Made by a program: the position numbers and the translations under genes. Of a DNA stretch of 64,000 nucleotides, positions 33,245 through 43,242 are shown piece by piece (within the stretch, counting starts at the first letter, position 1; each line of letters opens with the position of its first letter). Below the pieces are notes generated by a model. The model did no database searches and was not told where the DNA came from. It saw only the letters and a program-made list of their open reading frames with translations. Source of the DNA: Ophiobolus disseminans (Eukaryota; Ascomycota; Dothideomycetes; Pleosporales; Phaeosphaeriaceae); contig MU006227.1 of assembly GCA_010093685.1 (NCBI GenBank), positions 1,118,154 to 1,182,153 on the forward strand, given 5' to 3'.

Positions 33245-33800
33245 TGGAACTTGGCTCGAGGGAAAGAGCCGTTCTCAAGCTGTGAGATGCAGCAGATATG
33301 GCCTTGCGATATGTCTATGAATCTGGGCGACACGCTTACATGTCACCGTTCGCTCTTTTCCTACTTACGCACCGGGTTCATGTATTCAAATCTTATTCAG
33401 CGTGGAGGATGCGGCTTCTTCATGGCATTCGCGTTACGGGTCGTCATTTCCAGTTAGTTTTTCAATTTAGCAATGTCTCAGCTGTTCGAGTGCGAGCTTC
33501 ATTTGATCTTCCCTACGTGGCGTGCAGTCATTTTGCGCCCATTGTCACATCTCCTTGTGACTGCACTGCCATTTACGATGCCCTTAGAATGCGCCTGACG
33601 CCATCCGCTGCGCTTTGAGACTGCCATCTACTTCCTAACTCTGCTACGAAGATCTTCAGGCTCTATCCTTGACTGCATGTAGCACTGAGATAACCTGCAT
33701 CGAGCTACATCCTGATCTGCACGTCAATAGGAAGTTTTCACCGAAATTGACCACGTTGTACAGCTATAACCTGCGGAATTAGGATGCCGTGGATAGCCCG
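33245..33800. other. intergenic
   Basis: Nothing coding recognised. A possible acceptor (GGAATTAG at about 33775-33782) just before the next gene leaves open an unseen 5' exon of the SRR1-like gene. Confidence 0.35.
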
Positions 33801-34722
33801 ATGGCAATGGAAAATGGGGATGTACACGACCGGTTCGTTATGTGTCCCGTCCTCATGGGAAGCTACAACCTTGATGAGTGGCTCAGGCCAGCGGGTACCG
33901 ACCAGGTACCAGGTCAGGAAAAACAACTGGACGATTGGTGCCAGTACATGAATAAAGCGCGGAATGACTGGGATTTCTCCTACTCGTTATGGTCCATAAG
34001 CGATCACGTCAGAGTTCTTGCGGAACGCCTCTCCAACGTCGATACAATCGTCTGCTTTGAGCTCGGGACGATAGCTTGCCATGGGGTTTACACCGCAGGG
34101 GCTCTTCATCACTGCTTCGTCTTCACCATCACCAGGGCCATCAACGAAGTACACGACACCAAGGGTCAAAGTAAAGTTCGCGTTGTACTTCAGGACCTTT
34201 TTTATTATATGGAGGACAAGATCGTTCTGGTGGAACAATACACCGAGGGCATTGTAGAGTTCGTCGACGACCCCGACGGGCTTCTCGCCATCAGTGAGAA
34301 CTCACTGGTTCTGGCCTTGAACCTGTCACTGGACTGTACGTATTAGTGTTTACAGTGTATGATTTTTACTAACTCTAGCAGTCCCGCTGTTACAAACTTG
34401 CACAGACCTTCCCCACCCCGCAGCGTTCATTGTCGAACCTCTTGAGGTCGACCCCAACAAAGCCATATACACCTGGTGTGAACGGGGTTCCCCTCGAGTG
34501 GCCAGGATGTTAAGCTGGCAGTACGCGCAACTGCACACCCTTGAGAAAAGCGTACCTCCCAACATTGGCGACGCTGTGTTCAGCGAAGACGAGCGATTTA
34601 CGTGGCTCAAGGCAATGTGCATACGGATCAGACGTGCTGGACAGCCGGAATGTGACTTGCCAAACCAAATGGACGATGGTGGGGAATATCCCGGGCGCAT
34701 TGATAGTGCAAAGACTATGTAA
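33801..34722 (+). CDS. SRR1-like domain protein
   Basis: Exons 33801-34335 and 34379-34722, about 293 aa. The first in-frame ATG (33801) follows a GTG that is ignored; a 5' exon cannot be excluded. Features of the SRR1-like domain: VDTIVCFELGTIACHG (the xCFGLG-type start), then a helix with HHCFVFTITRAINEV, then VRVVLQDLFYYMEDKIVL and, after the intron, PLLQTCTDLPHPAAFIVEP, corresponding to the final FMPHC/LY-type strand. SRR1 proteins were named from plant light signalling; fungal and yeast members (BER1) are linked to microtubule stability and haem regulation. The acceptor is a TAGCAG (NAGNAG) pair, giving two isoforms that differ by one residue. Confidence 0.68.
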
Positions 34723-35538
34723 TGTTGTAGTATTGATACACAGACATTCAATGGAGCGATCGTCATTGTCGTTCCACGTCGCACGCTTCCAACCACCCGT
34801 TGATGCATTCATCATTTTTCTAACAAGAAGAGGTCTTGAATCAGTCACTGCCTTATGATCTGGTCACCCTTATCAATCCTTCGATAACATCGTCGATCGC
34901 TTTGCCTAACGGCCTGATCGACAACAACCCATTCTCTAATATTCACCGCCTCGCAACACCGTCATCCTTATCAAACTCTCGATAACGTCGTCGGTTTCTT
35001 CACCGCGACGGCCCGATTGGTCCGTGGGTGTGCTTTCCCAATGCGGACGTAGATTGCACTCATCAGCTATACGAGGCCACCTCCGCACTTGTGCGAGAAC
35101 GATAGGGAAGCGTCGGCTACGTAGCGCGCGTGGCTTATCAGAGGAACAAAGGGATCAGTCGTGATGGTGTGGGATCGTCATCATGTATCATGCCTGTGCT
35201 TGTTGGGGATTGACATGTGGAAAGCGAAGTTGGGAGGGGTTGGGGAAGTGGGACGACATGTACACTGTGTAAGAGTTGGATGTGGTCTGACTCGCGATGA
35301 AAGAAGAGAACGAGAATGAAGCGATGTGATGAATTCCATAAAACTCCAATGTGTCTAGAAAGAACGAACTGTCTATGCTAAAGCATGCGTTCAAAAGCCG
35401 TAAGTCATTATTAATGCCAATCATCCAGGAAACCACATCGTGGTACCGACGTCGGCGAGAGGACTAAGCCTCGATCAACGCTCCCAAAACTCCAGACAAT
35501 GCCGCGCCACAATGACTCTCCGTGATCGTCAAAATCCA
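34723..35538. other. convergent intergenic region
   Basis: 3' flanks of the SRR1-like gene and the Rieske oxygenase gene. It contains the imperfect direct repeat at 34863-35017; otherwise nothing recognised. Confidence 0.4.
34863..35017 (+). repeat. imperfect ~56-bp direct repeat, two copies
   Basis: Copy 1 is 34863-34918 and copy 2 is 34961-35017, 98 bases apart. Both begin GTCA(C/T)CCTTATCAA and share CGATAAC(A/G)TCGTCG; the first 40 positions match at 32. Not part of any gene seen. Probably a local duplication that has diverged. Confidence 0.55.
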
Positions 35539-36847
35539 TTACCAAGCTAAATCGCTCTTGTCGTTGTCGTTACCACAAGACAAGCCCTCGCAGAAAGCAA
35601 CATCTTCGTTGCTGATCGCGCTGTTGCCCGACTTCTCGAGCTGCTGCTTCGCCGGCCAGATCTGCCTGCCCTCGCGCTTCTCGCGCGCACCATGCTCCAT
35701 GACGACTTCGCGGCAGCGCTTCTGGAAGAAGAGGGGGCCCTTCTCCATGTGCGGGTGTAGCTCGCCGTTAATGAAGACGCCGGCGTTGATGTTGGCCTGT
35801 GCGCGCTCGCAGAGGACCTTGTCTTCCTTCATGACGCGGGCGTAGAGGTCTGCGATCTCGTGGAATTCTTCATCGGTCGAGTTCTTGTTGCGCCACACTT
35901 CGTAGTGCATGAGGGAGACTTGGGGTGACTTGGGCATGAACTTCTGCATCATCATGAAGTGTTTTCTGATCTTAATGTTAGCGAGGGCTCGAAGTCACGG
36001 GACCAATAGCGACTTACGTGACGGTGAAGGAGACATTGGGGAACATGTAGGTCGAACAGATAGCCATGCCCCTACGGTGCAGGTCTTCGTTGGCCTTGGG
36101 GTCGTGCTGGATGTGATCCGCCGCGCAGTTGACATCGTAGGTCTCGATGCTGACGACGCCTGGAAGATCGGGATGTGTTGTCTTGCAGTGGTAGCACTCG
36201 TTGAAGTTGTCCGCGAGAATCTTCCAGTTGAAATTGCTCTCCATGTTCCAGGTATGGTCGAACTTGTAGTCGTCGAAGTTGAATGCGTCAAAGCGCTCTT
36301 GTTCGTCAACAGTGTCAAACTGGGACTCCCATGACACCTCGGGCACTTTCTTTGAGTCCATGTTGATCCAAATGAATCCATTCCGGTCAATGCGAACATG
36401 GATGGGAAAGAGACCGTTCTTGGCTTTGTCGAAGGTTGGTAGTTCCTGGTAGCCAGGTGCCTTGGCAAGATTACCGTTCAGACCATATGACCAGCCATGG
36501 TATCTGCAGGAGAAGATCTTTGCGTTGCCGCCGTCTTGTTCAACGACAGGGTAGGCTCGGTGCCGACACACATTGTGAAAAGCGTGAATCTCGCCAGCGC
36601 GGTCCTTTGACACAACGACGTCATAGTTGGCAACGTTATAACGAAGATAGTCGCCGTTGTTCTCAAACCTTGATTTGTGCGTGAGGAGAAGCCATCGTCG
36701 AGAGAAGATTGCGCGTCGCTCTAGCTGATACATCTCCTCTGAAGTGTACCAGTTGCCAGGCAGAGCGCGCACAGCCTCTTTCACCGGCGGAGGAGCGGCG
36801 GCGGTTGAACCACCAAGACCAATGTAGCTCAATAGTGATGCGACCAT
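35539..36847 (-). CDS. Rieske non-haem iron oxygenase, choline monooxygenase / glycine-betaine demethylase type
   Basis: Two exons on the minus strand, 36847-36018 and 35965-35539 (GTAAGT donor), give 418 aa, near the 400-440 usual for the family. The Rieske [2Fe-2S] ligands are C94xH96 (NVCRHRAYP) and C114xxH117 (SCRYHGWSYG). The mononuclear-iron site is in ADNFNECYHCKTTHPDL (H220, H225), with the third carboxylate expected in the C-terminal half. The Rieske block near the N-terminus and the YHCKTTHP motif fit choline-monooxygenase-like and quaternary-amine demethylating enzymes. Divergently placed from a dimethylglycine-oxidase-type gene 1.9 kb away, which supports a role in choline/betaine breakdown. 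No mitochondrial presequence is obvious. A reductase partner is not seen in the window. Confidence 0.87.
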
Positions 36848-37261
36848 GGTGAGTAATGTGAGTGAGGAGACTTGATGTCGAGGTAATCAACGTTGGTGTT
36901 CTGGAGGTAAGAAGGGTGGAGTGATGAGGAGGATGAAGAGGTTGATGTGAGAAAGCGCTATTATACTCAAAACTCAGTAGCACTGGTGGCGGTGCCTCCT
37001 CACCCTTATCAAGTAAAAGGATTCTCTAGATCCCCATGGGGATATGGCTTCCACATGCCGTTTGCGTGCCGATAAACGGCGCAGTATAGAACGTAATCAG
37101 CCTGCAGGCGCTTGTCAGGCGCTACACGTACTATCCGCTTCGAACTGCACCCCCTATCCAGCGGGTTGCCATCGTGATCAGGCGCATCAGGTATCGCAGG
37201 TCTTAGATAGGAAATCAGCCCAATCGTGAGCTCCCACAGGGCCGTGAGTCATTGATTGCAG

Positions 37262-37657
37262 CGCTGCAATGCAACTGTCATAGTGACAGAACGCATCGAC
37301 TTCTTCGTTAGAGCCCCTCGCATAGGCACGGACTTGCGTGGGTTTGATGTCCAAATTTGGTCATATAACGCCAGCCAAGCCTGGACCAGTCTCGACCACA
37401 ACCACGTCAAACATTGCACTCTTATCAAAATCGAATCGAGATTCCTAGGAGGTCGACCACGATAAGATAGGCAACACAATGACCCTGGAGTCGTCCACCT
37501 GCGCACCTTTGAGCGCCCGGCTGTTGACAAAGCACTGGAGCTACACCGCAGATTGCGGGTTTATGCGGAGTTGTACGGGAAGAAGTACGTCCTAGATAAA
37601 CGAGCATCCGAAATATGTCATGCCAGAGCAGAGTTGGACAAGCAAGTCGGAGAGTAG
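37262..37657 (+). pseudogene. gene fragment with one in-frame stop
   Basis: One frame reads about 67 codons of non-repetitive protein (IDFFVRAPRIGTDLRGFDVQ ... ESRFLGGRPR), a TAA at 37463-37465, then about 63 codons more (VVHLRTFERPAVDKALELHR ... KKYVLDKRASEICHARAELD) to a stop at 37655-37657. Composition on both sides of the TAA is protein-like and in the same frame. The left edge coincides with a possible acceptor (ATTGCAG). CAA-to-TAA is one C-to-T change. No ATG start. Family not recognised; the fragment could instead be a spliced exon of an undetected gene. Confidence 0.45.
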
Positions 37658-38168
37658 CTGGAGCATCATTCGCTTGGTTGATGCTGTGTTGTAGAGTATA
37701 CGACACGCCGTGCTGAACGCCCCTACCCCTCACCAGGTAATGCAGTGGTCGTCTCTAGGACGGGTTTTGTGGTTGTTTTTGGCGCTTTCGGCAGTTGAAT
37801 CTGGTCGACACTCCCTTGACAACACTGCGATAGTAAAGAGTTCTCACTATTGGACAATACTGACCTGTGTTGACTAAAACCCCGAGTTGTGGCACATGAT
37901 AGCGTTCGAGCGGCCTCAAAATGATGATTTAGTCTGAACATTCTTTTTCCAACATGACTGAACAACTGGCAACGACCTCAACGCGCTTGACACAAGCCAG
38001 TGGTCTCATATGATACTAGGAGTACCGAAAGTCATCGCGATGTTGGTGCGAATGACAAGCGAGGACTGGCGCTCTCGATAAGTCCTCGATGGAGTGTCGC
38101 CTCAGTAGAGTGAAGGTGGGCATACCACTAGTCGCAATGGGTACAACACTATGCAATGTCGAAGTGGT

Positions 38169-38265
38169 CTTGTCGCAAAACTTATGTCGCATGACTTTGT
38201 CGCAGTGGTTTTGCCGCATGGATTGTCGCAATGGTTTTGTCGCGGTGGTTCTGTCACAAGGGTGT
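38169..38265 (+). repeat. degenerate 13-14-bp tandem repeat (TTGTCGCAATGGT-like), about 7 units
   Basis: Successive units start TTGTCGCAA, TATGTCGCAT, TTGTCGCAG, TTGCCGCAT, TTGTCGCAA, TTGTCGCGG and CTGTCACAA, at 13-14-base spacing, in the flavoprotein upstream region. A further related copy (AGTCGCAATGGG) lies near 38129. Likely a minisatellite; unit number may vary between strains. Confidence 0.6.
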
Positions 38266-38763
38266 GATCAGGTTGTGCGATATAGGGGTATCACAGCGTG
38301 TGTCGTTATGTAGAACTTGCATTTCTAGGTATACGCACCATTTCTGGCCGTCGATTGTCGCGAGGTTTGTGTAGTGCAGTCCAGGAGGAAGAGCAGAATG
38401 GCGAAGGCGCACGCGAAGCGGGGTTGCTGCAGGTTATGTATCGGCTGCTCTCCCGTCTCTTCCCGTTCAACAAACTAGACTAGCCTGGATTTGGCAAACA
38501 GGACCCTAGACCCTTGGATGGTATACATCCCCACCAATGTCGTAACCATTGCACGCGGGGCAGGCTTGCTTCACCTTTCATTATTGCCGTTGTGGTGCCA
38601 ACGGGAAAGCTTGCGCCTTTCTGATGCCGTAGTCCGCTTAGCGGCGGCAGCTCGAGAAGCAGTTTGCGGCCAGATGATCCGTTATCGCGATTTCCTGCGA
38701 CCTTAAGAGTAGGGTGCCTACAGTCTTAGCAGTCAACTAATTCGATACTCTCCTCACCTTGCC

Positions 38764-41316
38764 ATGGATACCTCACAGAGCGTTGTCATCATCGGTGCTG
38801 GCATCGTCGGCACCAATCTTGCGGACGAGCTCGTTTCGCGAGGATGGAAAAACATTACTGTCGTCGAACAAGGCCCGCTAAGTCTGCCAGGGGGTTCCAC
38901 GTCTCACGCTCCTGGTCTCGTATTTCAAACAAATCCCTCGAAGACGATGACTCTATTCGCCAAATACACAGTCGAGAAGCTTCAGTCACTTTGGAAGGAT
39001 GGCCAGAACTGCTTCAACCAATTGGGTGGTCTGGAGGTGGCGACAACACCTGAGCGACTTCAAGAGCTTAAACGCAAGCATGGATATGCACAGTCGTGGG
39101 GCATTGAGGCTCACCTGATAAGTTCCGAGGAGTGCCTGAAGAAATATCCTCTTCTGAACAAGGGAATGATATTGGGAGGCCTACACATTCCGAGTGATGG
39201 GCTAGCGCTGGCAGCTCGCGCGACGCAGATCCTCATCGAGAGTACACGCAACGCCGGCGTAAAATACCTCGAACAAACAGTCGTCACTGGAATCGAGCAA
39301 GCAGATGGCCACGTGATAGGTGTCACGACCAACAATGGCTCCGTCCCTGCTGATATCGTCGTATCATGTGCGGGTTTCTGGGGAGTGGAGATCGGAAAGA
39401 TGATCGGACTGAAGGTTCCCCTGCTTCCGCTGGGACACCAGTATGTCAAGACAACTGCTGTACCGGGTCTCGTTGGCCGCGAAGTAAATACGAAGATCAA
39501 CGCAATGAACGCCGAGTTGCCAATCTTACGGCACCAAGATCAAGACTTGTACTATCGCGAGCATGGCGAGCAGTATGGCATTGGCTACTATGGCCATCGT
39601 CCAATGCCTGTCGACGCCGGATCACTGGGTGTAACGCCCAAAGATGTGGATGATAAGAATATGCCATCGCGTTTAGACTTCACACCCGAGGACTTCGCAC
39701 CAGCCTGGGAAGCGACGAAGGAGATATTGCCAGTTCTGAGAGAGACTGAGATTGCCGAGGGATTCAACGGTATCTTCTCTTTCACCCCCGATGGTGGATC
39801 TGTGGTTGGGCAAGCTCCTAATCTAGATGGGTTTTACGTAGCCGAGGCCGTGTGGGTCACACACTCAGCTGGTGTTGCTCGAGCCGTAGCCGAGGTGCTT
39901 ACGGAAGGTCGCTCGAGGATTGACATTGCAGAGTGCGAATTGACTCGCTTTGAAGAAGTCCAACTGAGTCCAGAATATGTCAGCGAGACATCACAGCAAA
40001 ATTTCGTCGAGATCTACGACATCATCCACCCTCTGGCGCCGAAAGAGAATCCTCGTAACCTCCGTGTCAGTCCCTTCCATGCGCGACAGCGAGAACAAGG
40101 TGCTTTCTTCCTCGAAGTCGGAGGCTGGGAGCGACCACACTGGTACGAGTCGAACGCAGACCTTGTGAAGACTTTACCAGCAGAATGGAGACCTGTGGAT
40201 CGCGATGCTTGGTCGTCAAAGTTTTATTCGCCAATTGCTGCAGCTGAGGCCTGGAAGACACGCAACGCAGTAGCCATGTACGACATGACCACTTTCCACA
40301 GATTTGAGGTGGCTGGCCCAGGAGCCGTGCATCTTCTACAGCGCTTGACCACCAGCGATGTCACCAAGGGCCCGGGTTCCATCACCCATACACTACTGCT
40401 CAATACCCACGGTGGCATTACAAGTGATATCTTCGTTTCAAGGCTGGAAGACAATATTTTCCAGATCGGCGGAAACACGGCAACCGATTTGTCGTACCTC
40501 GCACGCGAAGCTCGTGGACAGGCGAAATATACGCCAGGACAATGGGCGCAAGTACGCGATATCACCGGAAGCACTTGCTGCCTCGGTCTCTGGGGTCCTC
40601 GAGCTCGTGATGTCATCAGCACGGTCAGCCCCGATGACTTCTCGAACAGAGGTCTACCATATATGGGGGTGAAAAAGACGAGCCTTGCTGGCGTCCCAGT
40701 CACCATGTTTCGAAAGTCGTTCGTTGGAGAGTATGGTTGGGAGATACAGACGACACCAGAATACGGCCAACGCCTTTGGGACCTCTTGTCGCAGTCTGGC
40801 AAGCCCCATGGACTGGTCGCGGCAGGACGCGCTGCATTCAACGGTTTGCGGTTAGAAAAGGGTCTCCGGGCTGCAGGGTCTGACATGTCTTCTGAGCACA
40901 ACCCATGGGAGGCTGGCGTAACATATGCAATCCAGATGGATAAGAAGGCAGATTACGTTGGCAAAGCTGCGCTCCAGCAGCTATCGAGGAAAACGCCAAC
41001 CCGCAGGCTACGATGCCTAACTGTTGACGACGGTCGTTCCATGATCCTTGGCAAGGAGCCTGTCTTTTACAACGGCCAGAAAGCCGGTTATGTTACCAAC
41101 GCCGCGTTCGGATACACAGTACGCAAACCCGTGGCGTACGCATGGCTTCCTGGCAATGTTCGAGAGGGCGAAGCCGTTGAGATCGAGTACTTCGGAAAGA
41201 AGATCAAGGCCACCGTCACAAGCGATCCTCTCCACGACCCTCAGGACCGACGCTTGCGTAGTGAGGGTGCATCCAGCGAACCGGAGCTGCAGAAACGTCT
41301 CAAGTCGCTGTTGTAA
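38764..41316 (+). CDS. FAD/folate-type dimethylglycine (or sarcosine) oxidase/dehydrogenase
   Basis: Oxidatively demethylates dimethylglycine or sarcosine; the released one-carbon unit goes to folate or leaves as formaldehyde (family knowledge). A single exon of 850 aa, the normal size for the two-domain enzymes. Domain order: FAD-binding DAO domain with VVIIGAGIVG (residues 7-16) and SHAPG with His48, the position that carries covalent FAD in this family; a linker (FAO_M) around 370-430; a GCV_T/aminomethyltransferase-like folate domain from about 485 (AVAMYDMTTFHRFEVAGPGA) and GCV_T_C near 740-820 (KEPVFYNGQKAGYVTNAAFG). No mitochondrial presequence is visible (MDTSQSV goes straight into the beta strand); the C-terminus KSLL is only weakly like a PTS1. 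Neighbour of a Rieske oxygenase and glyoxalase II. Confidence 0.88.
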   Translation: MDTSQSVVIIGAGIVGTNLADELVSRGWKNITVVEQGPLSLPGGSTSHAPGLVFQTNPSKTMTLFAKYTVEKLQSLWKDGQNCFNQLGGLEVATTPERLQELKRKHGYAQSWGIEAHLISSEECLKKYPLLNKGMILGGLHIPSDGLALAARATQILIESTRNAGVKYLEQTVVTGIEQADGHVIGVTTNNGSVPADIVVSCAGFWGVEIGKMIGLKVPLLPLGHQYVKTTAVPGLVGREVNTKINAMNAELPILRHQDQDLYYREHGEQYGIGYYGHRPMPVDAGSLGVTPKDVDDKNMPSRLDFTPEDFAPAWEATKEILPVLRETEIAEGFNGIFSFTPDGGSVVGQAPNLDGFYVAEAVWVTHSAGVARAVAEVLTEGRSRIDIAECELTRFEEVQLSPEYVSETSQQNFVEIYDIIHPLAPKENPRNLRVSPFHARQREQGAFFLEVGGWERPHWYESNADLVKTLPAEWRPVDRDAWSSKFYSPIAAAEAWKTRNAVAMYDMTTFHRFEVAGPGAVHLLQRLTTSDVTKGPGSITHTLLLNTHGGITSDIFVSRLEDNIFQIGGNTATDLSYLAREARGQAKYTPGQWAQVRDITGSTCCLGLWGPRARDVISTVSPDDFSNRGLPYMGVKKTSLAGVPVTMFRKSFVGEYGWEIQTTPEYGQRLWDLLSQSGKPHGLVAAGRAAFNGLRLEKGLRAAGSDMSSEHNPWEAGVTYAIQMDKKADYVGKAALQQLSRKTPTRRLRCLTVDDGRSMILGKEPVFYNGQKAGYVTNAAFGYTVRKPVAYAWLPGNVREGEAVEIEYFGKKIKATVTSDPLHDPQDRRLRSEGASSEPELQKRLKSLL

Positions 41317-41645
41317 GCGTGTGGAAGTAATGAACTGAACGTGACACGAGCACCATAATTGAGGCCTGCATGGAGGAGTTTGGCGCAATGGAATTCGAAG
41401 CAGTCGCGACTGCAATCTGTATTTAGCATAGCCAGCACACAGCCTTACATGAACTTGATCCCATATAACCTAGAAATTTTCTCGATTGAATCTGCTGTGC
41501 GTCTTGATTTGCCTTTGTGTGTGGGCTTCGGTGAGAGCACTGGAGCCGACGCGCTGGAGCTGACGCGCTAAAAGTCGAAGTGGCCGAACCGCTTAGTCAG
41601 ACAAACGTCATTGCTTTGGCCTAACTCCATGACATCGTTATCTCC

Positions 41646-42849
41646 ATGACACTGACAACCACCCTTCGCCATTGTATCGTCACCATTGTCCTTATGAGCT
41701 TACTCGGTACTGTGATCAAACGCTATTCGCCTACATTAATTAGAAGCCGCATTGTGAAGGTACGGTTTGTAGACGAGAGACGAATCCATGAATGCTAACC
41801 CCGAGTAGCCAGTCACCCCACGAGCTATGCATATTCAATCAATTCCCATGTGTATGAGGACCCCAATGGCAGGTTTCAAGATGGTGAGGTTATTGACGCA
41901 AGCCCAGGGGAGGGTTCGAGCAACAACTATGCCTACCTAGTATCGGACGACAAGACGAAAGAAGCTGTCATTATTGACCCAGCAAATCCATCGGAGTAAG
42001 TAACTGGACCGGGGTCGTACGCAAGAGGGCTTCTAACATAGTCGTAGGGTGTTACCGCATCTGAAGGCAAAGACTGATGCGGGCTTCAAGCTGTCAAAGA
42101 TTATCAATACGCACCAGTGAGATGTCCCATCAACAAATTTAGACAACCTTGCTGACCCCGCCAATTAGCCACCACGACCATGCTGGTGGAAACAAGGAGA
42201 TTGTAAGATGACATAAACTTTGAGGAATGCCATATCTTAACAAAGCTTGTAGTCTAAATCGTACGACATTCCCGTCATTGGTGGCCGCGACTGCGCCCTT
42301 GTAGCGGAAACCCCTAGCCACAAGTCAAAGTTCAGCATCGGTTCCATCAACGTGACTGCTCTCCACACACCATGTCATACTCAAGATAGCATCTGCTATT
42401 TCCTCGAGGATGGGCAGGACCGCGCTGTGTTCACCGGAGATACCTTGTTCATTGGAGGCTGCGGTCGTTTCTTCGAAGGAACACCAGAGCAGATGCACAA
42501 GTCGCTCAACCAAGTGTTAGCAGCTCTTCCGGACGACACCAAGGTTTACCCCGGACACGAGTACACCAAGGGAAACGTCAAGTTTGCGAAGAAGGTCCTT
42601 AGCAACGATGCAATCACGAAGCTTGACGAGTATTCGCAAGCCAATAAGGAGACGCAGGGCAAGTTCACTATCGGTGATGAGAAGGTATGTCACAATCATT
42701 CGCATGAGCACATATCAGTCCTTAATTGAAGAAAACAGAAACACAATGTCTTCATGCGCGTGGATGATCCGGAACTCCAGAAGGTCACGGGAAAGACTGA
42801 TCCTGTTGATGTTATGGGCGCGCTGCGAACGATGAAGGATAACTCCTAG
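41646..42849 (+). CDS. GLO2: glyoxalase II (hydroxyacylglutathione hydrolase), with likely alternative N-terminal exon
   Basis: Hydrolyses S-D-lactoylglutathione to lactate and glutathione. Core exons: 41827-41851 (start ATG 41827), 41908-41995, 42048-42116, 42169-42202, 42253-42684 and 42739-42849, giving 252 aa. Splicing rebuilds the metallo-beta-lactamase motif THHHDHAGG across intron 3 and the usual start MHIQSIPMWEGSSNNYAYLV across intron 1. Other ligands: HTPCHTQDSI, FTGDTLFIGGCGRF and VYPGHEYT. An upstream ATG (41646) opens a 38-codon exon ending at a GTACGG donor (41760); with acceptor 41808 it joins in phase through PVTPRA to the core ATG. The added 44 residues are basic without acids (MTLTTTLRHCIVTIVLMSLL ... 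KRYSPTLIRSRIVK), as in mitochondrial presequences. Confidence 0.88.
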
Positions 42850-43242
42850 TGATGATATATACATCATTACCCCTCTGGCGAATGCATCACTGTGTGCTGT
42901 GCTTCATTGTTGTTGCATTGCTGTGATGAACCTCAAAGCATTGTAGATTGTTACAGCTGTTGCCGTATAAGAGCGGGGAAGTATTCAGGTACCTAAGGCC
43001 GAGATGATTAACAAGTTACTAGTACGTGACAGCCTCCAAGTCTAATCATGAAACTACTACCGAGCTGTGACATTTAGGCGTATCAGTACAGACAATATTC
43101 ACACTCAAATTCACAACTCGGAAAGAAGATTGTTTCAAAGTTCGAACATCCATTCACTCATTCCATATTCCATGGAAAAAAAGCCTCTTCCCAGAAGATC
43201 AAACCAATGCCATGCCATGAATCCTCTTACCAACACAACCAC
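42850..43242. other. convergent intergenic region
   Basis: 3' flanks of GLO2 and the next minus-strand gene. Nothing recognised. Confidence 0.4.

Larger units (their letters stand above)
36848..38763. other. 1.9-kb divergent region between Rieske and flavoprotein genes
   Basis: It contains promoters for both genes, a decayed gene fragment (37262-37657) and a degenerate short tandem repeat (38169-38265). No intact gene. Confidence 0.5.

Noticed and set aside
38764..41316. Peroxisomal targeting of the dimethylglycine-oxidase-type protein through its C-terminus
   Set aside because: KSLL does not fit the SKL-type consensus well enough to claim.
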